A stretch of 64,000 nucleotides of DNA, taken from assembly GCF_016798245.1 (NCBI RefSeq), contig NZ_JAEUZA010000002.1, positions 907,653 to 971,652 of the forward strand, written 5' to 3'. This document shows, one piece after another, positions 17,201 through 24,376 of this stretch; the first letter of the stretch is position 1; each line of letters opens with the position of its first letter. This DNA comes from Alkalicoccobacillus gibsonii (GTDB lineage: Bacteria; Bacillota; Bacilli; Bacillales; Bacillaceae_D). Both the position numbers and the translations under genes were made by a program. A model generated the notes under the pieces. That model did not search any database and was not told the DNA's origin. It saw nothing but the letters and a program-made list of their open reading frames with translations.

Positions 17201-17272
17201 ACATAAAAGGCATAAATGACAGAAACATCACATAAACTACGGCTGAACGAAAATAGGCTGGAGGTGGATGAG

Positions 17273-17503
17273 ATGTTAAACATTAATAACCTTTATGAAG
17301 GTCAATCTGTCTATATTATTTATAGAAACCCTCACACACCAACCGTTGCAACCATTCAGGAGGCAACGATTGCAAGAGATCCAATGGATCCATCTATCTT
17401 ATCATTGCTTCTGTATGATTATTATCACTCCATTGAAGAAGATGATGCCATCTTTGAAAGTTACGAAGCAGCTGAGCAAATGTTTGATCAATTTATGATG
17501 TAA
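17273..17503 (+). CDS. SplA-domain small protein
   Basis: A 76-residue protein from ATG 17273, with GGAGGTGG 6 nt upstream; the longer frame from 17216 lacks a ribosome binding site. GQSVYIIYRNPHTPTVATIQ and the acidic C-terminal SIEEDDAIFESYEAAEQMF resemble SplA, the negative regulator of the spore photoproduct lyase gene in B. subtilis. No splB is beside it, so the role here may differ. The family assignment is from memory, moderately sure. A strong bidirectional terminator follows. Confidence 0.75.
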   Translation: MLNINNLYEGQSVYIIYRNPHTPTVATIQEATIARDPMDPSILSLLLYDYYHSIEEDDAIFESYEAAEQMFDQFMM

Positions 17504-17505
17504 AA

Positions 17506-17533
17506 AAACGCCTGGTCCGAGGACCAGGCGTTT
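17506..17533. terminator. Bidirectional terminator between the SplA-domain gene and yutI
   Basis: AAACGCCTGGTC pairs with GACCAGGCGTTT around CGAG, with A-rich and T-rich flanks on the two sides. Confidence 0.85.
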
Positions 17534-17541
17534 CATCTTTA

Positions 17542-17781
17542 TTAAAATACTTGCTCTAGCTCTTTTACTCCAGGTACTTCCTCAAGAAGCGCGCGTTCAA
17601 TACCCGCCTTAAGTGTAATCGTTGAACTTGGGCAAGAACCGCAAGCGCCTAGTAGACGAACACGAACAATCCCGTCTTCAATACCTACTAACTCAACATC
17701 TCCACCGTCACGAAGTAAAAAAGGACGAAGCTTCTCCAATACTTCTTGTACTTCTTCTAACATATCAGTACTTGTTTCCAT
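17542..17781 (-). CDS. yutI: NifU-like iron-sulphur scaffold protein YutI
   Basis: A 79-residue protein that is just the NifU C-terminal domain. The Cys pair lies in [16 protein letters not shown] (CxxC), which binds a transferable [4Fe-4S] cluster in relatives such as Nfu. The conserved RDGGDVELV is present. In this window another Fe-S carrier (the IscA-type yutM) is encoded at 23.8 kb. Start ATG 17781 is preceded on the minus strand by a GGAG-type site. Confidence 0.93.
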   Translation of the reverse strand: METSTDMLEEVQEVLEKLRPFLLRDGGDVELVGIEDGIVRVRLLGACGSCPSSTITLKAGIERALLEEVPGVKELEQVF

Positions 17782-17936
17782 GGGTCAACACTCCTTTCTG
17801 ACCCTATTATAATCGTCATAGCAGAAAAAATCCATGATCTTGACGTTTTTTTCGAGAAAAGTTCTCAATCTCCACGAGAGCGAGATTCTTTTATTGAATC
17901 TTTTCACATTATTCGGTACGCTTCATAGGAGAGGAA

Positions 17937-18251
17937 GTGAGAACGATCGGATTACAACTGACTATATATGGAGCAGAACAAAAGTGCGCAAGCTGCGTAC
18001 ACCTGCCAAGCGCAATTGAAACAAAAGAATGGCTAGAAGCCGCACTCAACCGCAAATTTCCGAACGCAGACCTAGCCGTTCTCTATGTAGATATCGAACA
18101 AACTACTGATAACGAAGAACACAAATCCTTTTCAGAAGCGATCTTAAACGACGAGTACTTTTACCCACTCGTTGTGTTAAACGGTGAAGTGATCGCAGAA
18201 GGAAACCCCAACTTAAAAACCGTCTCAGCCAAAGTTGAAGCCGCGATGTAA
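17937..18251 (+). CDS. yuzD: YuzD family protein (DUF1462)
   Basis: A 104-residue thioredoxin-like small protein. GTG start with AGGAG 5 nt upstream. The N-terminus has CASC (in QKCASCVHLPSA), a CxxC pair in the place of a thioredoxin active site, and the C-terminus YFYPLVVLNGEVIAEGNP recalls the cis-Pro region of such folds. The family occurs next to yutI and yutJ in Bacillus; function unknown, and an Fe-S or redox role is inference from the neighbours. Its stop codon lies in a terminator. Confidence 0.87.
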   Translation: MRTIGLQLTIYGAEQKCASCVHLPSAIETKEWLEAALNRKFPNADLAVLYVDIEQTTDNEEHKSFSEAILNDEYFYPLVVLNGEVIAEGNPNLKTVSAKVEAAM

Positions 18252-18265
18252 ATCGTGGTTTTTTT
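18241..18265 (+). terminator. Terminator overlapping the yuzD stop codon
   Basis: CCGCGAT (18241-18247) pairs with ATCGTGG (18252-18258, one G-T pair) around GTAA, followed by seven T. Confidence 0.8.
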
Positions 18266-18283
18266 ATGGGGAGAAGGGAAGAT

Positions 18284-18659
18284 CAAGACTTTTTTGGAGC
18301 ATGGCAGGGAGATTTAACACCACCTAAGCAAGAAACATGGCGTTAGCAAGAACTATGCGGAGAGGAGCAAGACCTCTTAAAGATTTATTAAGAAGGTAAG
18401 GACGTTACCAAGCGAAATGCAAAAAGTAGTAAGAGCAGAGGGAGTGCTACCAAGAATCACCCCCTGATAGCAAGAAAACGCTGCTCCTCACCAAGAAGCG
18501 AGCTCCAATAGCAAGAAGCCTGAGGAGAATACCAAGACCTTTCTGGAGCATAGCAAGAAGATCCAACACCTAAGCAAGAAGTACGAAGTTACCAAGAAGT
18601 ATGCGAATGTTACCAAGGAACTTTTAATCATTAGCAAGGATTCCGCCGCAATCACAAAG
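18284..18659. repeat. Phased array of about 17-19 short TA(G/C)CAAGAA motifs, ~20.4 bp period
   Basis: The CAAG core (a few degenerate as TAAG or CAGG) begins at 18329, 18347, 18368, 18389, 18409, 18430, 18451, 18471, 18492, 18512, 18533, 18554, 18575, 18593, 18614, 18635 and 18655, with two weaker units at 18284 and 18305. Intervals are 18-21 nt, mostly 20 or 21, mean 20.4. The sequence between cores is not conserved. The preceding base alternates loosely between G and C (TAGCAAG / TACCAAG). The 20- and 18-nt intervals break any reading frame, so this is not a coding repeat. It fills the gap between yuzD and the TetR::YutJ gene. Function unknown. Confidence 0.8.
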
Positions 18660-18677
18660 CCCCCCTCCTCACCACAC

Positions 18678-18709
18678 AAAAAAAGAGCAGCAGACAGTGT
18701 CTACTACTC
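18678..18709 (-). terminator. Terminator of the TetR::YutJ gene
   Basis: On the minus strand a 12-bp stem (18698-18709 with 18685-18696, two G-U pairs) is followed by seven T. Confidence 0.82.
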
Positions 18710-18719
18710 ATCTCAACGA

Positions 18720-20357
18720 TCAACCGGAGTGATACTTGTACATCCAAAGCACGCCACTTTTGAGTACGCGCGGCACTCGTCCGAGCAATGTGCGTTCGCC
18801 CATTAACCCAAATCCGTGCTTTTTGCCAAGGGAGCCAAGTACTCCTTTTAACTTTATTTTAGGTAGCTCTGCTGGAAGTGCTTCGTTGTTCCATTGAGCT
18901 TTTAGGATTTGTACAATTTGTTCGGCCTGCCCCTCTGCGAGTTGAGCACTTGGAGCATGAGGCAGGCTCGCACAGTCACCTACTACAAAAACGTCTTCGT
19001 TTCCAGGGAGAAAGTGCTGTGGTGTTAATTCAACGCGTCCAGAAGAGTCTTTAGCGATGTCTAAATCGCGTACGACTTTAACAGGCTGAATCCCAGCTGT
19101 CCAGATAACGGCGTCTACATCGACTCTTTCATCATGATTATAGATGGCGTTTGGTTCTACTTTTGTAATATTCGATTTGTTTACGATTTCTACACCATGA
19201 TCCTCGAACCAGCCTTGTACGTAAGTACTTAGCTTTTTAGGGAAGGAGGATAAGATCATTTCGCCTCGGTCAAAGAGTTTAATCGTAAGGTCTGGACGAC
19301 TTTCGCGAAGCTCACTTGCTAGCTCGACGCCACTCAATCCACCTCCGACAATGGATACAACTCCTTCAGGGCGGACGTTGTTTAAGGCTTCGTATGTTTT
19401 GCGAGTGGCTTCCATCGTTTGAATGCTATAGGCGTTCTCTTTAGCACCAGGGACACCATGGTACTTGTCCTCGCAGCCAAGACCAATAATCAACTTATCA
19501 AATGGGACAGATTCGCCGCTGTCGAGAACAATGGCTTTATCCTCAAGTTCGATGGATTCGATGTTAGCATATTTTACTTTTAAGCGAGAGTCTTCTGGAA
19601 AGGCTACACGCAGGTGATGGTCCGCAGCCGTTCCTGCTGCAAGAGCATAATATTCTGTTTTTAAGCAGTGGTATGGCAAGCGGTCAATCAATGTAATTTC
19701 CACTTTGTCAGGCAAGTCATTGGGTAGGAGACGTTGCATTACACGCATGCCACCGTACCCAGCTCCAAGAATCACTAGTTTTTCCATATGAGGTTTACTC
19801 CTTTTCACCATAACGGCAGACAAGCTTGCTTCGACCAATGCCATTACGCGAGTTAATAATCGGATCCGTGTGGGTTCTTTCGCGTACAATTGAATTCCAT
19901 AGGATACATGAGAATGGATGATATGTGCCCAAAGATCAATGTCCGTTCCAGGCGTCAGCTCTTGTTTGTTTAGTGCTTCTTGTAGTAATTCTCGCCAGTG
20001 AGATAAGAGCAAATGCTCACTATCAACGACGAACTTCCACATTTGAATCGTTAGTGTAGGATGTTGATCATATTCATCAAGAATAAAATATAAATACGAA
20101 TGAATGCGGTTAGACAACTGTAACTGATTTCTAGGGTATTGTTGGATATGCTTCATTACACTTGTTAATCGTTCTTTTGCAAGGGAGTGCATGATGGAAT
20201 CTTTTGTCGGAAAGTAGTTAAAAAAGGTTCCTTTTGCTACATGGGCGGCTGATGTAATCTCCTGAACGGTTGTACGATCAAACCCTTTCTCTCTAAAAAG
20301 AGCAATTGCAGCGTTTTCAATTTTTTCTTTGGTTTCTACCTTTTTAACTTGTTTCAC
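18720..20357 (-). CDS. TetR regulator fused in frame to YutJ-type NADH dehydrogenase-like flavoprotein
   Basis: One uninterrupted frame of 545 codons. Residues 1-190 are a complete TetR regulator (helix-turn-helix TTVQEITSAAHVAKGTFFNY, then a ligand-domain-sized helical part). Residues 191-545 match B. subtilis YutJ, a type-II NADH dehydrogenase-like flavoprotein, from its first Met: [12 protein letters not shown] (FAD site), SIVGGGLSGVELA (NADH site), VVGDCASLPHAPSAQLAEGQ. An internal ATG at 19787 opens the YutJ part and has AAAAGGAG 10 nt upstream, so a separate 355-residue YutJ could also be made. Start GTG 20357 has AAGGAG. A promoter and palindrome upstream suggest autoregulation. Either a true fusion or a lost TetR stop codon. 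Confidence 0.88.
   Translation of the reverse strand: MKQVKKVETKEKIENAAIALFREKGFDRTTVQEITSAAHVAKGTFFNYFPTKDSIMHSLAKERLTSVMKHIQQYPRNQLQLSNRIHSYLYFILDEYDQHPTLTIQMWKFVVDSEHLLLSHWRELLQEALNKQELTPGTDIDLWAHIIHSHVSYGIQLYAKEPTRIRLLTRVMALVEASLSAVMVKRSKPHMEKLVILGAGYGGMRVMQRLLPNDLPDKVEITLIDRLPYHCLKTEYYALAAGTAADHHLRVAFPEDSRLKVKYANIESIELEDKAIVLDSGESVPFDKLIIGLGCEDKYHGVPGAKENAYSIQTMEATRKTYEALNNVRPEGVVSIVGGGLSGVELASELRESRPDLTIKLFDRGEMILSSFPKKLSTYVQGWFEDHGVEIVNKSNITKVEPNAIYNHDERVDVDAVIWTAGIQPVKVVRDLDIAKDSSGRVELTPQHFLPGNEDVFVVGDCASLPHAPSAQLAEGQAEQIVQILKAQWNNEALPAELPKIKLKGVLGSLGKKHGFGLMGERTLLGRVPRVLKSGVLWMYKYHSG
19787..19805 (-). promoter_or_regulatory. Internal ribosome binding site and ATG at the TetR/YutJ junction
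   Basis: AAAAGGAG (19805-19798 on the minus strand) stands 10 nt before ATG at 19787, exactly where stand-alone YutJ proteins begin ([13 protein letters not shown]). This indicates that YutJ was, and may still be, translated independently. Confidence 0.65.
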
Positions 20358-20371
20358 TTCATTCTCTCCTT

Positions 20372-20389
20372 AAATGACCCCGGTCATTT
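20372..20389. promoter_or_regulatory. Palindromic operator, probably for the TetR domain
   Basis: AAATGACC (20372-20379) and GGTCATTT (20382-20389) form an 8+8-bp perfect palindrome around CC. It covers the expected transcription start of the TetR::YutJ gene, between its -10 box and its ribosome binding site, the usual place for TetR autoregulation. Confidence 0.72.
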
Positions 20390-20393
20390 TTAA

Positions 20394-20422
20394 ATTATAC
20401 AGACGATTTTATGAGAAAACAA
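20394..20422 (-). promoter_or_regulatory. SigA promoter of the TetR::YutJ gene
   Basis: On the minus strand TTGTTT (20422-20417), a 17-nt spacer and TATAAT (20399-20394). The operator palindrome begins 5 nt downstream. Confidence 0.75.
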
Positions 20423-20505
20423 GGTTGATTTCGACATTAGTTTCTAGTCGTTGACTTCTTTTTTCCTAGGAGGTAGTCTATAGGTAGAAATTTGAGGTGA
20501 AAGAC

Positions 20506-20742
20506 ATGAGACCAATTATAGAGTTCTGTTTCAGCAATTTAGCAAGTGTCTCACAAAGTGCGATGGAACAGCTTGAAAAAGATCCGAATCTCGATATTGT
20601 TGATTACGGGTGCTTAAGTCATTGTGGAGCCTGTGCGATGGAACCATTTGCCCTTGTAAATGGTGAGTACGTCTCTGGTGAAACAGCAGATGAGCTCGTT
20701 GCAAATATATATGTATTTCTTGAAGAGAACCCAATGTTTTAA
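20506..20742 (+). CDS. yuzB: YuzB family protein (DUF1450)
   Basis: A 78-residue protein from ATG 20506 (TGAGGTG upstream; the in-frame GTG at 20497 overlaps that site). Cysteines are arranged as IEFCFSN and [11 protein letters not shown], a pattern seen in YuzB/DUF1450 proteins and reminiscent of thioredoxin-like ferredoxins. It is divergent from yutJ, as in B. subtilis. Metal or Fe-S binding is possible but not shown. Confidence 0.88.
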   Translation: MRPIIEFCFSNLASVSQSAMEQLEKDPNLDIVDYGCLSHCGACAMEPFALVNGEYVSGETADELVANIYVFLEENPMF

Positions 20743-20748
20743 CTTTCG

Positions 20749-20776
20749 ACTTCTAGTGAATACTAGGAGTTTTTTT
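20749..20776 (+). terminator. Terminator after yuzB
   Basis: ACTTCTAGT (20749-20757) pairs with ACTAGGAGT (20762-20770, one T-G pair), followed by six T. Confidence 0.82.
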
Positions 20777-20800
20777 ACGAATAGACGGGGAGGTCACAGT

Positions 20801-21052
20801 ATGCCAGTTATTCCGTTTTCTCATTCATGGCCCTATGAAAAGCAATACCAGGATATTTATTTGCACGAATGCCCTTTTTGTGGGGAGGATCAAGTACTCA
20901 CACACATGAAAATGAAAGAATTGGAAGAAGCAAAAGAAGGAATTAAAAAGCAATTGAATCTACCATGCTGTCATGGGCGATTAGTTATTCTTGAAGCAGA
21001 TGAAGATTATCTTTGGACAAACCAAGTACTTAGGGAGGACCGATCGTCATGA
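20801..21052 (+). CDS. Small protein with zinc-ribbon-like cysteines, function unknown
   Basis: Encodes 83 residues from ATG 20801, with GGGGAGGT about 7 nt upstream. Its cysteines, [10 protein letters not shown] and about 35 residues later LPCCHGRL, suggest a small zinc-binding fold. Its stop overlaps the dapF start (ATGA), so it is co-translated with dapF. In B. subtilis this place is held by yutK, an unrelated nucleoside transporter. I do not recognise a named family. Confidence 0.75.
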   Translation: MPVIPFSHSWPYEKQYQDIYLHECPFCGEDQVLTHMKMKELEEAKEGIKKQLNLPCCHGRLVILEADEDYLWTNQVLREDRSS

Positions 21053-21900
21053 AATTTACAAAAATGCATGGGTTAGGTAACAGCTATATTTATATTGATT
21101 TATTCAAAGAAACCATCGCAGAGGAGTCAATGCCTAAGCTTGCAATTCAATTGGCTGACAAGAATAGAGGGATTGGATCTGATGGCATGATTTTGATTGG
21201 ACCATCAGATGTGGCAAAGGTAAGCATGCGTGTATTTAATAATGATGGGTCCGAAGCGATGAACTGCGGAAATGGGTTACGCTGTGTTGCGAAGTTTGCA
21301 TATGAGCATGGGTATGTTAATGAAACGGTATTTACAATTGAAACAAAAGGCGGACTGGTTGAGGCAACGGTCCATCCGGATGAGACCAATCAAGTGCCAA
21401 CGGTTACAGTAAACATGGGAAAACCAAGACTGAGTCGATCGGAGATACCGATGATTGGAGCGGCTGTTGATCAAGTCATTAATGAAACGATTGATCTTGG
21501 AGAGGTAAGTGTAGATGTCACAGCAGTCTCCATGGGAAATCCCCATGCCGTTATTTTTACAGAGGACATTCACTCGATTCCATTAATGCAGGTAGGACCA
21601 TCGCTTGAAAAGCATGAGCGTTTTCCTGAATGGGTAAACGTTGAGTATGTTCAAGTGTTAAAGGAAGATGAACTTCAATTCAGAGTGTGGGAACGTGGCA
21701 CTGGCATTACGCAAGCATGTGGAACAGGAGCGTGCGCAGCAGTTGTGGCTTGTGTATTAAATGGTCATTCTCCTCGCAATCAAGAAGTGACTGTTCACTT
21801 ACTCGGCGGCGATCTATTTATAACATGGTTAGATAATGGAGAGGTCTTGATGAACGGGGCGGCTGAAACCATTTTTGAAGGTGAATGGGTGATAAAATAA
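21049..21900 (+). CDS. dapF: Diaminopimelate epimerase
   Basis: Interconverts LL- and meso-diaminopimelate for lysine and peptidoglycan synthesis. 283 residues with the two catalytic cysteines in MNCGNGLRC and ACGTGACA, and the substrate loop [10 protein letters not shown]. Starts with ATG overlapping the upstream small gene by 4 bp. A dispersed repeat copy lies after its stop instead of a simple terminator. Confidence 0.96.
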   Translation: MKFTKMHGLGNSYIYIDLFKETIAEESMPKLAIQLADKNRGIGSDGMILIGPSDVAKVSMRVFNNDGSEAMNCGNGLRCVAKFAYEHGYVNETVFTIETKGGLVEATVHPDETNQVPTVTVNMGKPRLSRSEIPMIGAAVDQVINETIDLGEVSVDVTAVSMGNPHAVIFTEDIHSIPLMQVGPSLEKHERFPEWVNVEYVQVLKEDELQFRVWERGTGITQACGTGACAAVVACVLNGHSPRNQEVTVHLLGGDLFITWLDNGEVLMNGAAETIFEGEWVIK

Positions 21901-21940
21901 AAGAAGCGGTCAACATATAACATTAATGTGCGATTAAAGC

Positions 21941-22138
21941 ACGAACATAGCACAATATCCGCTGCAGAAGAATCCTTCGCTTTCCACGGGAACGGCCTCA
22001 GCCCCTTCCGCGGAAAAAGCGCCGCTACAGTGTCTTCACCGCGTTCTGTTCCGTAGGAGTCTCAGGTTCTCCCTCCGCTTGTTCAAATAAAATTACAAAT
22101 GGCGAATGATTCTGCAATAGAATCATTCGCCATTTTTT
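21941..22138 (+). repeat. Dispersed ~200-bp intergenic repeat, copy A
   Basis: GC-rich body (CTTTCCACGGGAACGGCC, CCTTCCGCGGAAAAAGCG, TGTTCCGTAGGAGTCTC) followed by an A/T-rich spacer and a 17-bp hairpin (22097-22113 with 22119-22135) ending in a T-run. Three further copies lie at 32.4, 38.4 and 43.8 kb. Sits between convergent dapF and mqnE. No ORF with a ribosome binding site and no transposase, so a non-autonomous element or a structured RNA. Confidence 0.85.
22097..22138 (+). terminator. Terminal hairpin of repeat copy A
   Basis: AAATGGCGAATGATTCT pairs perfectly with AGAATCATTCGCCATTT around GCAAT and is followed by TTT. It can act as the dapF terminator. Confidence 0.8.
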
Positions 22139-22172
22139 AATTAATTTTTAGTTGTGCCTCAGGCTTTTTTTA

Positions 22173-23267
22173 TTAGTACGTCTTCACCACATTATAGAAT
22201 GTATCTCGCTCAATCGGTGTTTTGTTCGCACTCTTGATTAAGTGAATTAATTCATCACGCGTAATACCTGATGAAGTTAGCGCTCCAACAGAGTGGGAGA
22301 TGCGTTCTTCAATCAATGTTCCGTGAATATCACTTGATCCAAATGTTAGTGCCATTTGTGTTAATTGAACACCAATGTTAATCCAGTACGCTTTGATATG
22401 ATCAAAGTTATCAAGCATCAGGCGACTGATCGCAAGTGTGCGCATGTCATCAAATGCAGATGTTCTGCGTTTTAAGCTTGCTTTCACACTACGAGGCTGC
22501 ATGGCTAATGGAATGAATACCATAAACCCGTTTGTACGGTCCTGCAGCTGACGAACACGATCCATATGAATCAAACGTTCTTCTGTTGATTCAATCGAAC
22601 CATATAACATCGTTGCATGTGTACGTAGTCCTAAAGAGTGTGCAATTTCATGAGCTTCAAGCCATTGGTCAGTAGAAGCTTTATCAGGACTCATCTTAGC
22701 GCGGTAGTTTTCAGTTAAAATCTCTGCTCCACCACCAGGGAGTGTATCAAGACCAGCTTTGATTAGCTCTTCTAGCACGCCCTTCATGCTAAGACCGGAA
22801 ATGCGAGAAAAGAATTCAATTTCAGCTCCAGTGTAAGCCTTGATCGTTGCAGAAGGATAATGCTTTTTCAATGTGCGAATCGTATCAAGATAATACTCAA
22901 ATCCTACCTCGACATTATGCCCACCCACAATATGAAACTCGCGGATGTTATCATTCCAACGCTCGCCAACATAGTTTAGAAGAGCTTCAGAATCCATTGT
23001 GTAAGCACCTTCCTGCCCAGGCTTACGCTTAAATCCGCAGAAGCTACATGAAGCTTCGCATACATTAGTTGGGTTAATGTACATGTTTTGAATAAAGTAT
23101 ACATTGTCCCCATTTTTCTTTAGATTTACTTGGTTCGCAAGCTGAGCGACTCCAAGTAGATCAGGTGTTTCATATAAATATAGACCATCTTCAATTGTTA
23201 AACGTTCTCCGTGCAAGACCTTCTCTTTGATACCTTCTAGCTTTGTATCAGTTAACAATATACTCAT
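22173..23267 (-). CDS. mqnE: Aminofutalosine synthase (radical SAM, menaquinone futalosine pathway)
   Basis: A 364-residue radical SAM protein. The [4Fe-4S] motif is CEASCSFCGF. Conserved family blocks are EFHIVGGHN, LPGGGAEI, HATMLYGSIE, IPLAMQP, LDNFDHIKAYW and IERDTFYNVV, which fit MqnE better than its relative MqnC. It joins chorismate-derived 3-carboxyvinyloxybenzoate to SAM-derived adenosine. Start ATG 23267 is chosen because GGAG lies 9 nt upstream; the ATG at 23276 touches that site. It stands alone, with no other mqn gene in the window, and B. subtilis has no such gene here. Confidence 0.85.
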   Translation of the reverse strand: MSILLTDTKLEGIKEKVLHGERLTIEDGLYLYETPDLLGVAQLANQVNLKKNGDNVYFIQNMYINPTNVCEASCSFCGFKRKPGQEGAYTMDSEALLNYVGERWNDNIREFHIVGGHNVEVGFEYYLDTIRTLKKHYPSATIKAYTGAEIEFFSRISGLSMKGVLEELIKAGLDTLPGGGAEILTENYRAKMSPDKASTDQWLEAHEIAHSLGLRTHATMLYGSIESTEERLIHMDRVRQLQDRTNGFMVFIPLAMQPRSVKASLKRRTSAFDDMRTLAISRLMLDNFDHIKAYWINIGVQLTQMALTFGSSDIHGTLIEERISHSVGALTSSGITRDELIHLIKSANKTPIERDTFYNVVKTY

Positions 23268-23459
23268 CCGATTCATCTCCTGCTCTCTAGTTGACAGCTA
23301 TCGCCTGTCAGCTGGATTACAATCTATATACTAAACATGAAAATGTGTAATCTTAAACTATTATACTACCCACGTTCCATGATTTAAAGGTTTGTGCTTA
23401 TTTGAGTCGAATTTAAGTAAAGGGAAGCCCATATTCAGTAATTAATTTTTATAATTAAT

Positions 23460-23488
23460 TTGCACTAATAGGGATATTTTAGTAGAAT
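23460..23488 (+). promoter_or_regulatory. Probable promoter of the Spo0E-like gene
   Basis: TTGCAC (23460-23465), 17-nt spacer, TAGAAT (23483-23488). An AGTCGAA sequence near 23405 resembles an inverted Spo0A box (TGTCGAA, six of seven bases), which is weak evidence. Confidence 0.5.
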
Positions 23489-23538
23489 AGGCGTAATTCG
23501 TTATCTTTTTAATGGCCTTATGAAAAGAGGGGATCATA

Positions 23539-23721
23539 TTGTGTACGGTTTGTCAGAGTGATTCATTTGAAGAACGAATAGAACGTATGAGGCAAAAGAT
23601 GCTTGAAGCAGCAGAAAAATTTGGTCTTAGTCATCCCGAGGTCCTCCGCTTTAGTCAAGAACTTGACAAGTTGCACACCTGTTATTTTACCAAGATGGCC
23701 AAGAAGAGTTCAGTTGGTTGA
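23539..23721 (+). CDS. Spo0E-family aspartyl-phosphate phosphatase
   Basis: A 60-residue protein starting with TTG, 7 nt after GAGGGG. The Spo0E signature SQELDKL lies in HPEVLRFSQELDKLHTCYF, preceded by a first helix IERMRQKMLEAAEKFGLS. Spo0E-type phosphatases remove phosphate from Spo0A and so hold back sporulation. The N-terminal CTVCQ pair of cysteines is unusual. Length is typical for this family. It is likely a sporulation-timing gene. Confidence 0.85.
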   Translation: MCTVCQSDSFEERIERMRQKMLEAAEKFGLSHPEVLRFSQELDKLHTCYFTKMAKKSSVG

Positions 23722-23746
23722 GATTGTGTATCTATCGTACTATAAT
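23718..23746 (+). promoter_or_regulatory. SigA promoter of yutM
   Basis: TTGAGA (23718-23723), 17-nt spacer, TATAAT (23741-23746). It overlaps the stop codon of the Spo0E-like gene. Confidence 0.68.
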
Positions 23747-23776
23747 AAATGTAGAGAAAACGATAGGAGGATGACC

Positions 23777-24130
23777 ATGATTACATTAACAGATGCAGCG
23801 GTTGGGCATATTAAAGAAATGATGAAAGCCGAAGAAGACGATTCGTTAATGCTACGCGTAGGCGTAAAAGGTGGCGGATGCAGCGGTCTTTCCTATGGCA
23901 TGGGTTTTGATAATGAACAGGCTCCTAAGGATCAAAAGTTTGAGATTAATGGATTGTCCGTTTTGGTTGATGAAGAAAGCGCACCGGTCATTAAAGGGTT
24001 AGTTATTGATTATAAACAAAACATGATGGGTGGAGGATTTACGATTGATAATCCAAATGCCATCGCCTCGTGTGGTTGCGGTACATCATTTAGAACAGCT
24101 ACAAATGCTGGGACACCAGGGGATTGTTAA
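23777..24130 (+). CDS. yutM: IscA/ErpA-type iron-sulphur carrier YutM
   Basis: A 117-residue HesB/IscA-family protein. The three metal-binding cysteines are in GGGCSGLSY and SCGCGTSF, the standard C...CxC pattern. Start ATG 23777 is 6 nt after AGGAGG; the frame extends upstream without another good start. The C-terminus ATNAGTPGDC adds a further Cys. In Bacillus it is thought to deliver Fe-S clusters to client enzymes. Fe-S clients in this window include lipA and mqnE. Confidence 0.93.
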   Translation: MITLTDAAVGHIKEMMKAEEDDSLMLRVGVKGGGCSGLSYGMGFDNEQAPKDQKFEINGLSVLVDEESAPVIKGLVIDYKQNMMGGGFTIDNPNAIASCGCGTSFRTATNAGTPGDC

Positions 24131-24153
24131 CTCAAGTTTAAATAGATAAAGTC

Positions 24154-24190
24154 AGACCATTTAACAGTTTTTTGTTAAATGGTCTTTTTT
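24154..24190 (+). terminator. Terminator after yutM
   Basis: AGACCATTTAACA (24154-24166) pairs perfectly with TGTTAAATGGTCT (24173-24185), followed by five T. Confidence 0.9.
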
Positions 24191-24294
24191 GATGTTTGTT
24201 TTAAGGGTGATAGGGAAACGTAAGAAAGATACATATCTCAGTACTTATTAAATGTTGTCGCACCTAATTGTGACGAATTTGTGTGAACAATTGG

Positions 24295-24313
24295 TTGAAT
24301 GAAGCGTTTTCAA
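24295..24313. promoter_or_regulatory. Palindrome / imperfect cre-like site upstream of mtlA
   Basis: TTGAA (24295-24299) and TTCAA (24309-24313) flank TGAAGCGTT; the sequence resembles a cre box with one base missing. It lies about 65 bp before mtlA. It could be a CcpA or MtlR site. No certain promoter was found. Confidence 0.35.
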
Positions 24314-24376
24314 GCGATTAAACTAAATGTAAGAATCGCATTTATTCATTTTTATATAGAAAAAGGAGGAACAATG

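Noticed and set aside
18284..18659. CRISPR array
   Set aside because: The repeated unit is only 8-9 bases, degenerate, with 10-13 nt between units, and there are no cas genes in the window.
18488..18679. 63-codon minus-strand ORF in the CAAG array
   Set aside because: Its hydrophobic translation is a by-product of the repeated CTTG/CTTCTTG pattern; no ribosome binding site and frame not kept between units.
21941..22138. Insertion sequence at the dispersed repeats
   Set aside because: No transposase frame, no terminal inverted repeats beyond the end hairpin, and no target duplication could be recognised.
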